Positions 50,003-63,415 of a stretch of DNA of 64,000 bases are shown in pieces. The notes under the pieces were generated by a model. That model saw only the letters and a program-made list of their open reading frames with translations. It made no database searches and was not told the DNA's origin. Location of the stretch: contig VYZB01000144.1 of assembly GCA_013397455.1 (NCBI GenBank), positions 860,780 to 924,779 of the forward strand. The letters are read 5' to 3'. Numbering within the stretch: position 1 is the stretch's first letter; each line of letters opens with the position of its first letter. A program made the translations under genes and the position numbers. This DNA comes from Crotophaga sulcirostris. Its lineage: Eukaryota; Chordata; Aves; Cuculiformes; Crotophagidae.

Positions 50003-53000
50003 TCAGCAGAAACTTTGCAACTGCATCATATATGTAAAAACATAATACATAATACTAAATTATATGTATTCATGTGCACAGATGCATACACCATACCTTC
50101 AGTTCTTGGTCTCATGTCATTTACCATGTAGGAACTGGTTACATCCAGGTACTTTGTTGCTACAGACCACATACGAAAACTGTAGTTTTATATCCCTCTG
50201 CAAAAGATACAGGTCAATTAACCCAAAATGTCTTGTGTTCTTCTGTGAACCCATCCAAACACTGGCATATTGCTCTTCTTCACTCAGGACTACTGCTCAG
50301 TGCTCTTTCCTCATAGAAAAGAACCTTAGGAGGATCAACTTCATTTTATTTTGCAATTTTATTGGTATATTTTGTTAGCTAGTTTTTATATTCCACCACG
50401 TTTAATCATAAGTCATGGAGTGTGCAGCTTTTAGTTTCAAGCTTTTTTCTTTGGAGGCTCATTTTTTTTACACATGCAAGTCTGTTGTTAGGATGGGGAG
50501 AATTTGATTTTTGTTGGACCAAGTTCAATAACTTTCAAAAGTCTTGGTGTTTCTTGACGTGTGTCCTGTTTGATTTCCAGGCAGGGTGCTTACATATAGG
50601 TAGCTCAGACAGATAGCAAAATCTCAATGCTTTTCATCCAATACCATTTAAGCTGGGGCAGGGTTATTCTGCAGCAGTGAATGAAGGAGCTCAAATCTGC
50701 ATCTGCATGTAGAAACTTCTGACAGGAGGAGATGTCAGGAGTTGTAGCAGCAGTGCTTATCTGTCCTCCTCTAATGGATTTTGAGTTACTAGCAATTCTG
50801 GTTAGCTGCAGCAGACGCTGTAGAGGCTGCAAACCTATTTACCTTGTCCTAGTAGTAATGTATCTGTGAGAATGTGGGAGGCTTCCTGGCCCTTGAGAGG
50901 GCCTTCAAGTTCAGGAAAACATGATCAGCTTGCACATTATTTTCACCACAGGTTCCTCAGACCAGCGTGAGTCAATCCACCAGGTACCTGCCTGGTGGAA
51001 GAGGACATATCAGAGAGCCTGGTGGCTTTGTTGGTAATGGAGTGAGCCCAAGGGCTTCTGCTGTGGAACAGAAACCAACTTTATCTCAAATCCCTGGTGA
51101 AGAGAGCTGAGCATAAGACCTCCACCATCTGCTACAGTGAAAGGTGTTTGGCTGCCATCTCTGCAACCACAAATACACCGTTGGCAACAGCAGCTTCAGC
51201 ACCTCTCTGTTCTGTATTTTAGGCATTGTCCTGAGCACTCAATTTCCATTATGCTTCCCTTTAAGGACATTGCTTTACCAGGCACACTGTAACTCTGAGT
51301 CAAGTGTTTGCCCTCGAAGTGACAGGGCAAAGTAGGCTGCCCCTATCAGCTGCAGCATTTCATAGAAGAGACGTCTGCTGTTGAAACTTCTAGCACCTCT
51401 GTGTGTCCCTTTCTTTTACATGTCTTGCTCACCCACAGTAGGCTAAACAGATCTGTCAGCCTCAACTTCAGAGTTCTTCACTTGTCTGTCAGTGCAGATT
51501 TCACTGTCAGTCTGCCTGGGGCCGAGTTCAGCTGTTCCTCTCTTCTAGGAAAGTAATTGTTAAATGGTTTTGCAACCTAGAGAAGAAAACAAACTGTCTT
51601 TCCTTATCAAGGGCAGTAAACCACTCTTAACTAAAGAATTCTTTAGAACTCTGGCAAATAACAGGAAAGTATTCTGTCTGTGAATAAACTTGGTATATTG
51701 GGTACATGCATCCCACCAGCAGCCCACATGAATATGTGGTATTTCCAGATGCATTGCAACACTGGGTACTGACTCTTTGTGATGGCAGTGTGTACTACTG
51801 TCACAGCAACGATTTTTCAACAGTGCTCTGGTTACAGCAAATTTAAATATTGATTTTGTGGAAGTCAGAGGAAAATCTTACATCCTAAAGGGAAACCTCA
51901 CTTTAGCAAACTATAGCGGCAGACCTTTAAAGAGAAAACTTTGCTGATGCTGCCAGCTATTGGTCAATTTCCACCAACCAGTGGTAGCTGTTTTGAGCCA
52001 AAGACAGGCAGTTCTTGCAAAAAAATAAAGGCTCTTCTGGAAGATTTCGTATAGATGTGTCTGCTCAGTTTTAGCTTCTTTCATCTCACAAATCTATGCC
52101 ATCAACCCGTTAGATAATTGCACAGCCAGAGTTGTACAGCGGCTTTGACCAGGCTTGAGCATTTCTGGAAAACCTCGCTATGACGTGCCTGCTTCCTCTG
52201 CACTGGCCTCACAAGTGCAGTGTTCCCAGGGACTGGCTGCAATTGTTCTTCATGAGCTCCGTGATCATGAAGCATCCCCAAATGCACATGAACCAACTCT
52301 GCTGCACACAGATAACGTGTTGGACTTAACTATGTCTATATCTTTTTGTTCTGTACTAATTCTTTCATTTCTTTTCCCACCTTGGGACTCGATGGTGCTT
52401 AAGTGCTTTTGAAGTGGATAGATTTGAACTCTGAATCTCTCACAAGGAGATACTTCTCCTATCTTCAATCATTTTTGCAGCTCATCTCTGAAATATCTCC
52501 TGTGTTTCAATATTCACGTGTTTTGTTGATAGCAGGTTGACTGAGGAAAGAGCTGCTCAAACGGAAAGGAGTAGGGGAAGGAATCAACAGGTGTTACTCA
52601 ATATTTCAAATAAATTAATACTTTTTTGGGGCTTCAGTGTATACTACAGTGTCTGCCAATGGAAAAGAAAAGTGAGTGCCTGTAACATTATTTATGGAAA
52701 GCGTGGGGTTTTTTTGTTATCTGTCAAAAATGCAGAAGATGGTAAAATCTTACTGCACTAGTGGAGGAGGTATAAAGCATTGCAGCAAGAATGAGGGTGA
52801 CCAGATAAAGAACCTGCACAACATATGTATTTATGTATCTTTTCTTAAAGTGGCTTTCTGAGAGATGATGTTTCTTTATGAACCTGCTTTTCAGAAGACA
52901 CTTTAGAGGTATCTTAGAGGCTGTGTGAAATTCTGCAGCTGAAGAAAAGCATGAGGCAGCAGGGCCGATCTCTTCTGCGGGAAGTCTGGAACATGGGCTC

Positions 53001-54304
53001 AGCGGCCGTGCGCCTGTCAGCTGAGGTCAGCGGGCACTCACGCGGCTTGGCCAAGGCACACTGCCACATCCTAGCTACGGGCATGGGATGGAGCTGACTG
53101 TTACCAGGAGGAGAAGTTGTAGGAAAACGAGAATGAGACTGAAAATGTTATGCTTGTGAGTTCTTAGGAGACATGAGGAAAGAGCACAATGACTGCAGCC
53201 TGCGGATCTGAGAATCTGGGCTGAGGTCTGCAAGAAGCCACTTCACATCTGTTGGTTCACCAACCCATGAAACAACTTTTTCCTCCCCTTGCATTGCAGC
53301 AGGTGAATCCGTTTATGTTTTTTCTAAAGCTAGGAGCACCATCTAGTGGAAACCTATGCTGGTCCAGCAAATAATTCAAACTGTTTCTGGGGGGTAACAC
53401 AGATTTGTCCTTACACTCGAAGTGTAGACATTTTCTTTTATCTCTGTTTACAAGCACAGGAGAATAGTTTAAGTCTGGCATCATAAATCAAATGAATTAC
53501 AAAAGTGTATTTATTTTATCATCTTTCCTATCTAACAACCATTACAATCAATTTTCATGGCCATCGTAAAAATACAGCATACACCTTTACACAGCCCTTT
53601 CTTTTTGAGTTCTGTGAATTCCCAACTGCTATACTTCACGATTGGTGTTTTCACATTAGTACTACAGCACTCAGGGTCCTAAACTACTCCCTTAGATTGA
53701 CTTATGTGCCTGTACGTGTCTGAACTAGGTCAGAATGGTGCAGAAGAGTCTGACACAAATGTAGAGTCTTTATTCAATGCAAAATCAGCGCAACAGAAGA
53801 CCATAAAAGGAATTACAAATAATCTATAGAAATAAATGTTTATCCTTTAAATTTTTATATTTTACCTGTAGTAGATTTGACATTAAACTCTCAAAGCTAC
53901 CTCCTAAGATATGTATTTTCTAACATTTTATGAGAATTGTTTTGCACTGAGTTATAAATAAATATAAATAAGTAAAAGAACTGCTTCAGGCTAGAAAAGA
54001 GCTGTATGAATATATGAGAAAGAATATGACAAAGTTCCCCTACTTTTTTAGTTTTCTTATAATTTGGCAGGTAGAGCACTTTCAATGAAGGTGCCAAGTG
54101 GCATATTTAAAGTAATAAAATTGAAGTGTCTTCATACACATTTTACGAACAAAGTTTAGAATTCATTTTCACAAGATGTTGTAGAGATCAGAAAAAGATT
54201 AAAAAAAAGGGATTAGGAATATTTTTGAACAGAGCAGTTTAGCTGTGGCCCTGGAAATCTCCCAGCTGCTGCTAACTGGAAGCTGGTAGGATTTATCAGT
54301 CTTA
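50003..54304. other. Upstream intergenic sequence with one CpG-rich patch
   Basis: Mostly unremarkable. Around 52965-53095 there is a short GC-rich patch with about nine CpG in 125 bases, which contains a 48-codon open frame on the plus strand (52951-53097). Confidence 0.6.
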
Positions 54305-54700
54305 AGAGCAGAGGAGTGGCTGTACTGGTGTGGATCATGGGCCAACTAATCCATTATCCTGTCTCCAGCAGTCTCCAAAAGCAGATGGCTTGGGAACAAT
54401 AAAAGCAAATCTATAAAATATTTCTCTTTTAAAACTTTCCCAGCTGAAGGTATTTCTTGAGCCTGCTGTGGTCTTTTTTACAGCACTCAGGATCTTTTAA
54501 GTGCTCTTTGCAGCCTCCATTTAACCTTATATTTAAGTCAGATTTTTTTGCGCCCGCAGCCTCTCAGGCAAGGAGTTTCTCACCAGCCCTGTCTGCTGTG
54601 TGGTGAGCCACTTCCTTGTGTTTGTTTTGAATGTGGCTACTATTAAATTCTCTAGATGGTTTTTGCTGCTTGTACTGGATGAGGTAGGGAATGGTCTGCC
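54305..54700 (-). mobile_element. Old CR1/L3-type LINE relic
   Basis: On the plus strand the series TGGATCATGGGCCAACTAAT, then CCATTATCCTGTCTCCAGCA, and further on CACTTCCTTGTGTTTGTTTT follows the reversed 3' region of an old amniote CR1/L3-like LINE (familiar as GGTCCATCTAGTCCAGTATCCTG...CTTCCTTGTGTTTG). Considerable divergence and internal gaps indicate an old insertion. Recognition is from memory of the family; the precise subfamily is not claimed. Confidence 0.6.
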
Positions 54701-57700
54701 CCTTCTCCGTTCAGAATATTGCACCGTGAGCCCTTGCTGACACCATATGTTACTGGAGCACGGCTCCCAAGCTCCAGCTCTTCCTGGTACACCAGGGCAT
54801 GATGAAATTTCAGCTGATTCAGGAGGAATGTTTCCACTGTGACATATGGCAGACTGCTCAGGGCTGCTGTGGTCCTTTTCTCTCCATCACCTCTTCCCTG
54901 ACCCTGCTCCTGGCTGCAGGATTCTGCCTCCTTTTATCCTTGTACCAGCATTGATTCAATTCAAGAGCTGCACCTGTAACAGCATTGGGCTGCTTCCAGC
55001 TGCACTACCTGCCTTTTCCAGTTCTGCCAATGTGATTCAGGGATCCCTGGACTGGATTTTCCCAGAATGGGCTGAGATGAAACCACACAGGTTGTCCAGG
55101 ACCATGGATTAGCTCATGAACTCTTTAAGATCTCAGGTGGCTGTGCAGCTGCTTTGCCTTCCTCCTGCAGAGCCCGCTGAGTATGGGGCCTGGGGAAGAG
55201 GGCAAGGGGTGCACAGGCTGCCAGAAGGACAGTGTATTCCAGTGGCTCAGGGCATGTTCCTGGGGCCAAATAAACCAAGTCTGCCTTTGGAACTGGACTC
55301 AGCCATCTCAGACTTAAACAAGCATGATGGTACTACATGTCTCTCTTTTGCCATCTCTTTATAAATTGGAAAACTACCGTTGTTCCCTAAATTAGGTTTT
55401 TACTAAACCAGAAAACTTCTAGACCAAGTAGTTTGCTTGAGACAGATTGGCAACCTCAGCACCAATATTNNNNNNNNNNNNNNNNNNNNNNNNNNNNNNN
55501 NNNTTTTTTTTTTCATTGCTCTTCCAGACTCTTTCATTCCATAACTTTGCCTTACTTGCAGTTAGTTTCTTTCCAGCCTTATGGATTTGCCTTGTTGTTC
55601 TATATGCAGCAGAAAAAAAGTATGTTAAGGGTAGAAAAGTCTATCTTTTGGTGAATTTGGTGTATCCAGGTCACTGATGTTGTTGCAGCTGAGTCGGCTG
55701 TCTTGGGAATGGAGTAGTGCCATTTGAAACAGCAGCTGCTGCTGTCTGAGCCTCCAACCTTGTAAGTATGAATTGTGCCTGTGGCAGCAAAATTAATGGC
55801 TAACATAAAAGAAGAAATAGAAAGCAGGTGGCCTCTTGAAAAAGCAGCCAGAACTACAGGATCACATTTGTGCTACAGAGCACATCATCAGCCATGCATT
55901 TTCTTTACCCGAAGTATTCCCTTTTCTGTAACATTACTCTTTACTTGACCCACAGTCATCCCAGAGGCCCAAACATCAGTCTGGGAAACCTGATATTAAA
56001 GTGTAATTAAAATGAATGCACTCAGACCAGTCAGTAAAAAGACTGTAAAATTCTGTGATGTTGTACATTAATTTATATTTACTGTTCAGATATTTTTATT
56101 CATAAAAGTAATTGAGTCATGAACATCCCTATCTATAGAAGAATATAATGCCATCATGCAAGGCAGCATATAGCTGAAATCTGCATCTTCCTTTCTAGTT
56201 GCAGTGAGTGATGTCTCATTGTTGATTCAGCTCTATGTTTCACTGAACTTGATCAAATACACTTAAAATTCTGTTTTCAGAGATCAGCTTGAGGCACAGA
56301 GATCAGGCAGGGCTATGAATGTGGCTCTGTAACATCTCCATTTTTTTTACAGATCTGCAATCTGATCCACTACACAGAGGATCATTCCCTAAAAGTGTCA
56401 CAAAATGTGAACCTTACTTTTTCAAGGCCTATTTAAAAAAGCTACTTTTTAAGACAGACAAAGTGAGCTACCTAGGGATTCTTATGTGAGTAAAAGCTGG
56501 CAGACTGGGCAATCCATCTGAATGGGTAATTAATACACATAAGTCTCCATTGTGAGATACACACTGATACTACAGAACAAATTATTTGGAACATTTTGTA
56601 AGCACTAAAATTAATGTTACATGAATTTGTCATTTCAACAAAAAAGTTATGGATTGTATGTATTATAATTTCATCTTGTTAATGTAGAAGCAGGAATTTT
56701 GCTTTCCCTGGCCTCTTGGGAAGCGAAAAACCAGTGTATCTAATTATCTGAACACTCAGGAACGTAAAGGAGTAGCAAGTGGTGAAATTATAAATCTGTT
56801 GGAACAACCCCATGTTTTCTGATTAAACTCTATTTCTGGTGCCTCTCAGCAATCATGTTCCTCCAATGTTCATAGTAATTGCATATGTCAAAGCTGAGGC
56901 CTTGTGTAAACTGTACCAAATGAGTTACAATTTTAATTTAGAAAGAGATAACTGTATTTGCCCCTGCAGGCAGATTGCATTGGGTCAGAAGTATAAAAAC
57001 GAATAAGAAAGAGAGTAGGGAGGAGGCTGGAGGGCCTCCAGGTTAATAATAAGCAGAAAATCTAATAAGGCTAACATTAAAATGGTTCATTTTTGGGGGT
57101 GGAGGAAGGGGGAGAAAAAAATGTAATTTGCAAACATGAAACCAAACTCTGTTACTTGCATCTGGTCCATGTGTATGAGCGCACGTTACTGTATACATGT
57201 AGGTATGTTTGGTTTTGGTATAGAACTATCTCTGTGTTTTATAGTTGAAGAATACAGTGCACTTCGCATCTAGTACTACACTGATGAAGAATTTTTAAAA
57301 AAAAAATTTAAAAAATATGGCAGCTCTCATAACCTGATATATTTTCACTATTTAAAAATACCTACTCAGTCCCTATAATTGCATTATATTTCAGATATTT
57401 CCTGGTTTAAACAATACACTGTATAGTTTTCTTAATGTTACATTGCATTTTGAAAAGGTTAGTGTCCTCATGAAGAATGAATTTTTTTTTCTGAATCTGA
57501 AATCTTATTTTTTATTTGAAATTTTAATCAAGACTATTAGATATATGTGTGAATACAGCTATAAGGCTACAGTAATTATGTGTATATTTGAAAGCAATTG
57601 CTTTAGTGATGATTAGATGCTGTCAATAATTTTTCTTAGTACTCTGGGCTATAGAAACTGGTTTTGCCTAAGCTTCTCTACAGAAGACCAGTAAAACCCA

Positions 57701-58164
57701 AGCGTTGTTTGAAAAGAATGAGCCGCAACTACTGCTTATAATTAAGACTTAATTTGATTTGTCTACAGCCTTGCAAAATTTCCCTTTTAAGGAGCTTGCT
57801 TCAAGCTGATTCTGTGTTTGTGCATGTTTGATTTTCACCTGAAATGGTCCGGTCATTTCCCAGAGTTGAGAGTACAAGAAGCAGCCTGTTTTGTACCTGT
57901 TAACATTTTCTTTGTAATTACTTCATTAAGAAGCCATAGTTCCTTCATGTTTTAGTGCAGGATTGTTAAATTGAAAACCATGAGAGATGGATAATCTGCT
58001 ACTTCCTCTATTACCATGTTTCAGAGTTAAACTGCCCTCTCCATTAAAATATTCTGTCCATTTAATAATGTGAATATGTCAGGTTTTAGCTTTCAGCCTT
58101 TAGTTCTTGTTGACTTTTCACTGCCAGGTTGAAAAGCTATTTAATACCTGTATTAGTATTTTTC
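54701..58164. other. Upstream intergenic sequence, no gene seen
   Basis: A somewhat GC-richer block (about 54700-55300) is followed by a small gap and AT-rich sequence. No gene recognised. Confidence 0.65.
55470..55503. other. Assembly gap, 34 N, beside a T tract
   Basis: A short run of N followed directly by a T homopolymer (55504-55513). The gap was probably caused by a simple repeat or homopolymer. Confidence 0.99.
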
Positions 58165-58325
58165 CCTTGTGGAGATAATTATACTATGTAATCATTTCTC
58201 CTCTCAGTCTTCTCTTTGATAGGTTAAAGAGATTGAGGTCTTAAAGTCTCTCACTCTTAGAGGCATTTTTTGCAGTTTTTGAATTTTTTTTGACCTTTGA
58301 ACCATCTGCAAATTATGCACTGCAA
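58165..58325 (-). mobile_element. Old CR1-type LINE relic, more internal part
   Basis: AATCATTTCTCCTCTCAGTC, then TTCTCTTTGATAGGTTAAAG, then GAGATTGAGG...TCTCTCACT...AGGCATTTTT follow the reversed body of a CR1-like element just 5' of the part represented at 54305-54700. Same orientation as that relic. An open frame on the plus strand (58290-58601) partly overlaps it and is probably not a gene. Confidence 0.5.
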
Positions 58326-61300
58326 ATGTTTTCACTGCTTGCTTTATTTAAAAAGAGAGGTGGTCCTTGTGATTTTTTTTACTATCCATTGCATGAATTT
58401 ATTCTGAAATGTTTTCTACTCTCACTTCAGTTTGAGATTTGTTCCCCCCTGAATAATGAGTCTGACTGGTCTTTGACAGCATCAACACAAACAACTTGCC
58501 TTTTCTGTGAGGTCGAGTACTTCCATGAACCCTGTAGTTCCATCTCTCATCTGTGTTGGACCCACCGCTCTCTGACTGACTTTGTGCACTCACAGCTCTG
58601 AAATGAGCCATTCAGTGAGGACATAATGTTTTATTAAGAACTTCAGGACAGAGCTGATGTGTTGGAGCTTTTTAAATGTTTTGTTGTTTGTTTGGGTTTT
58701 TTTCTATTGACTTGTATTAATTTATCATCGTTTTGGTAGCGTAACCCAAATCATCTTCTGCACATGTATGACCACAGCAAGTATCAACAAGAATCTGCAA
58801 AGACAGGAAGATGGAGTAAGGGTATGGGAAACACAAAAACATCCTTTTTCTCTCCACAAATAACCATCATGCATCTTCTTTTTGGGGTAGGATGTGGGCT
58901 GGGGACTCAAAGGCAGTACACAAAATCACTAGATTTCCTTCTGTAAAAAATCAGACCTGCATTACGGAGAAGTCAAGGCTTTCAATTGCTGAATGGGAAA
59001 CTTCAGAATTTGTTAGATCAGTAATTATTCCAACAATGTTACAATAATTCCAGAAAATTATACAATCAAAGTGATAGTCATCTTTAAATCTTTCTTTGAC
59101 TTTACATGTTTCAGCCATGATTACAGACTTCAAAAAGCCCAATGGAAGCTGATAACTGAGCACATTTTCCATCAACCTATTTGCATAAATATATCACAAC
59201 ACAAATCATATCTATTTGTTTTTTGGTTTTGTGTGTCACTTTTGAGCAGGTTGATCTGACAATCCATTAAGAATACAGTAGTCTATAACTTAATAGTTTG
59301 AAATTGATTGTGATACTGATTTAATATTTGAAGAAGGATGAGAAGACAGTTAACAATGTGGGCAGAAATCAGTTCCTTTTCAGAGAGAAGCTTTAATGTA
59401 GTTTTAAGCCAAAATAAACCACGGATGTAAATATGCTCATGCATTTTAGGTAAAGTATTATTCAAACTAAGGTGAGTAAAATCAATTATAGGTTATATGT
59501 TCCTTTGCAAACAGTTCTATCATTTCCATTTCAATCTTCCGTAAAAAAAAATTCCAAGGATAACTTCTGAATAGCTGAAAGCAGATGGAGATACTTTAGT
59601 CTTTTGGTAAAGAAAACTAGCTCACGGTGGAGTCACCTGCAGTGTTTTGTAAACTGGTGGGTGTTTGCAAAGCAGGATTGGTTCCATAGAAAAATTCCCA
59701 ACCCTCAATTTTTAGAGAGAAAATCCTTTTCTCTCCTGTATTACTCAAAACCAAAAATGCCTTTAATGTGTGAACCGACTTGAATTTATATAATCAGACA
59801 TTTTACTGTGAAGTATTCAAAACCAGAATAACGTGACAAATTACAGTTTAGCTGATCCTCTTGGAGTATCAAAATGACATAATGAAATGTTTATCCTGTT
59901 CCATGTGGTCTGTTAGCAAACATACTTCTACTGGATATGGACCTTGCCTTTTCTCAGAAATAAATAGTTGTCTAGCATTGGGAGATGTTTAATAACAGAT
60001 GTAAAAGAGTGACTAGAAGAAGCTGCCTTTCTGTGGATTATAGCTTTCATTAATACATTGGAAAACAAATTATACAGAAGAATCATATGCACAAAAACTT
60101 CTCGTATGCAAACAGTTACTGCTTATTTTTGTATTAGCAGTTTTGAGAATAAGCATTCAGATTAATGTCCGTGTGATGTGGATTGTGAAAAAGGGCAATG
60201 GGCTAAATTTTGTTCTCTACTATTGTCTAACATGAGTGAATATATTAAAGCAATTGAAGCTCCTGCAGATTTACATCAGCATTAAAAGAAAGTGGAATCC
60301 TTCACAAAGTAATGTAATGAGTTCCTTCATCCTGCTTAATCCTATTTCATTGCAGCGATGTACTACAGTTCGCATGCTGTTAATTACTGCTAGTGAAGCA
60401 TACTTGACTTCAATTGCTCCTCAGAGCCTCACTCCCTGATTCCAAATGACTTTGTGTGAAGTGGAGGTCTTTTCTGATGAACAACAAACAAAAATTATAC
60501 TGTATCTAATTTCATTACTGCCTTAGACTATTAGTTGTTTCTTTTAAATTTGGACTTCTATTTTTTTATGCGTTTCTTTTTTTTGGAAAACTATTATAGA
60601 ACTTTGTTCTTTGCATGACTAAAAGGGAACTTCAACTTTTCCTCCAAAATATCTTACAATGTTTCTGTTAAAACTCTATAACTCCACCTGAGAAAATATT
60701 ACCTTTTTTAAAAAAAATTAGAAATAATATATATTAATTAGTACAACTTTGTATAATTATGTATATTTCTAACATTTTAAATCATTATGCTGTATCCATA
60801 GTATACTATAACATAACAAACCAGGGATTTGAAAGGCTCATTATTCTTTCAAAAAGAAGATCTTAGTGCACTTGAGTTTTGCTGTCTTGCCATCCTGTTA
60901 TTACTGGTAGTTCTGCCTTGTTTATGAAATTTCTTGATCTCTTACTATAAACAATATACTAGAAACAACCTCTGTTTTCTTCATTCAAACATCCTTCTTT
61001 GAGATTTGAGCCCACTGTCAAGGAAAAATGTTACTGATTTGAGACCTCTCAGAAATATCAAGCCTTGAGGTTGAGACAGGAGTGATAATAAAGAACAAAA
61101 AAGGGCGGCAGTGGTTCACATCCTCAGCAGCAGCATTTTTCATTTAGCCTGTACCCTCTGTGTGTACCCAGGGCTGCTCTTGAGGCTGCCACTCTTTCCC
61201 CTTTTGCCTACACCATCGCACCTGGCTGACCATGGCAGCGATCGCTGTAGCAAGAACCCAATGCCTCTCCCTGCCTTCTGCCTTGGAGAGCCCAAACCAA

Positions 61301-63250
61301 CCAGACATGCTATCACTGCTACAGGATATATATACAAACTCAAAGCCAGGAAAAACATTCACAGTTTATACAAAACCCTTTTCTCCTTGCCCATGTTCCA
61401 CCATCTGACTGAGTAATGGTCCCTGCTGTGTAAATGACCATTTCTTTTCACCACTGATCATTGGGCTTCCTGCACAGTCATAATCTGCCTTTATTTTCCT
61501 TCAGAGCTGACATAGAAATATGGAGGAATATTATCCTGACAGCTGATCCCTGAGAGAATTTATTAGGAAAATGCTTATTATTGATGAATCCTTATTAATA
61601 ACCTTATTTGGACAACCACCATTTAGCCTTTTTACAACTAATGTAATGTGAATAATGATTTCTGTAGTGACTTTTTTTATGACTAAATGGGAATATTCAG
61701 GGGTAAAGCTTGTTTTTACAGCTATGCTTAACATTAACACTAATAAAAATATAATGAAATTAAATGCAGATTGAAATCAGACACAATCAACATGTTGTGA
61801 TGACAGTCTAAGGAAATTCCTCAATGTCCTTTTTGTCATAAAGTTATCAGTCCTTAACATCAGCTTTCTGGACCTAGAGGGAGTCACCAAGATATAAAAT
61901 TTGTAACCATGGGATTCTACCTTTTTATAAGAAAGTCCTTACTCAAAATTGCACTACTGTATATACAATACAAATATGATTTCATCATGTATGCCAAAGA
62001 TTAACATGAAAGCTAATGAATTTTCATCACAAATCTCCACAATGGTGTCAAGTCCTCATTTGGATTTACTCCCAAGATTAAAATGACTGAACAACCAAAG
62101 TCAATCACAGTTTTTGTAACAGTGATGAGACTGGCAAAAAAAAGACCTCCTCCTTCTTTTTTGTCCAAGACTCTTCAAATACAGATTCCTATGAGACTGC
62201 AATTGAAGAAATGGCATATTGTGTCATAGTGTATTACCCCAACATTATCATGTGATAGAAAATGGATACAAGCTTTTATATATACAAGAGCCTCTGTACC
62301 CAAAAACCTAACATTTTTTTCCAAACATGAGTTGATCTAATAAGGGATGATGTTTGCAGATCTTACCATGCTAATATCACTAGTCCAACAGAGCTACCAT
62401 AGCACCAAAATACTGTGTGCTATCTGTACGGAAGGTTATATAGCTAGGTTTTGTCTTTCAGTTACTGGTAATCATCAACAAATATTCTCCTCTTTTTCAA
62501 AACGCCTTAACACTAGTTTTCTCATTCTCAAGACATTTTTATGACTCTCTCTGTGAACCAGTGAGCCCTGCAATGAAGTTTTCTTGCTCTTTGTTCTTAA
62601 TTTTCATTAAATAAATTTGGAAAGTCTTCAGGTTTTAATGCAGCACATGATGAGGCAATTAGCAAGAACTGAAACATACAATAAAACACTGACTTTGGAA
62701 TAAACATCCTCTTGCTGGATAATACAACGACACTTTCTCCATAAGTTTTTGGTAAAGCAGCAAAATCATTGTTCATATCAGTTATGGCATTTATCTTCTT
62801 GTGCAACGGCTAACTCATCTGTCTCAATGTAATCTAATATTTTCACTAGTTGTCATAAATTCAGCATATTTCCTCAGTCCCATCATGAGATTCCCTCCAC
62901 TGATAAGGGGTGACACAAATATAGGTAGGTTAGACAACTTGTCTGCAAGCTAATATCAAGGGGAGTATTCCTGAATCTTTCTAGTTACCTACATGAGCAA
63001 GGGCTGAGAAAGATACCCTTATTTTATTCTTAGAGGTAAGGTTGAATGAGGAAAAGGATCCTGAAAAACTGATTGTAACAGAAATTGTAAGGAAACTCTT
63101 GGCCCAGATAGCTAACTGCAATAGCACCACTTACTACCCTCTAGGAACAGGTATATTTTACAAAAGGGGCATGAAGAGACAGGAACAGTCTAAATCGTGA
63201 GCTGGGGTAGAGTGCTTGATATGAAACAGTAATACAATAGAGGTAATCGT
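58326..63250. other. Upstream intergenic sequence, no gene seen
   Basis: AT-rich with many short T and A runs. A GC-richer stretch at 61100-61330 has overlapping short frames on both strands but no family match. Confidence 0.65.
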
Positions 63251-63415
63251 GGAATCATAGAATCATAGAATGGTTTGATTTGGAAGGGACCTCAAAGTCC
63301 ATCCAGTTCTAATCCCATCCAATCTGGCCTTGAACACCTCCAGGGAGGGGGCATCCACAGCTTCCCTGGGCAACCTGTGCCAGTGCATCACCACCCTGAG
63401 CGTGAAGAATAGAAG
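63251..63415 (-). mobile_element. CR1 LINE 3' end, minus strand
   Basis: Starts with tail repeats (AATCATAGAATCATAGAATGG), then TTGGAAGGGACCTCAAAGTCC, and continues through the complement of GGAGGTGTTCAAGGCCAG and AGGTTGCCCAGGGAAGC. About 165 bases, truncated at the 5' end. The orientation is opposite to the other two long copies. Confidence 0.93.

Noticed and set aside
58290..58601. Plus-strand frame of 103 codons
   Set aside because: It starts within the old CR1-like relic and has no family resemblance or splice context.
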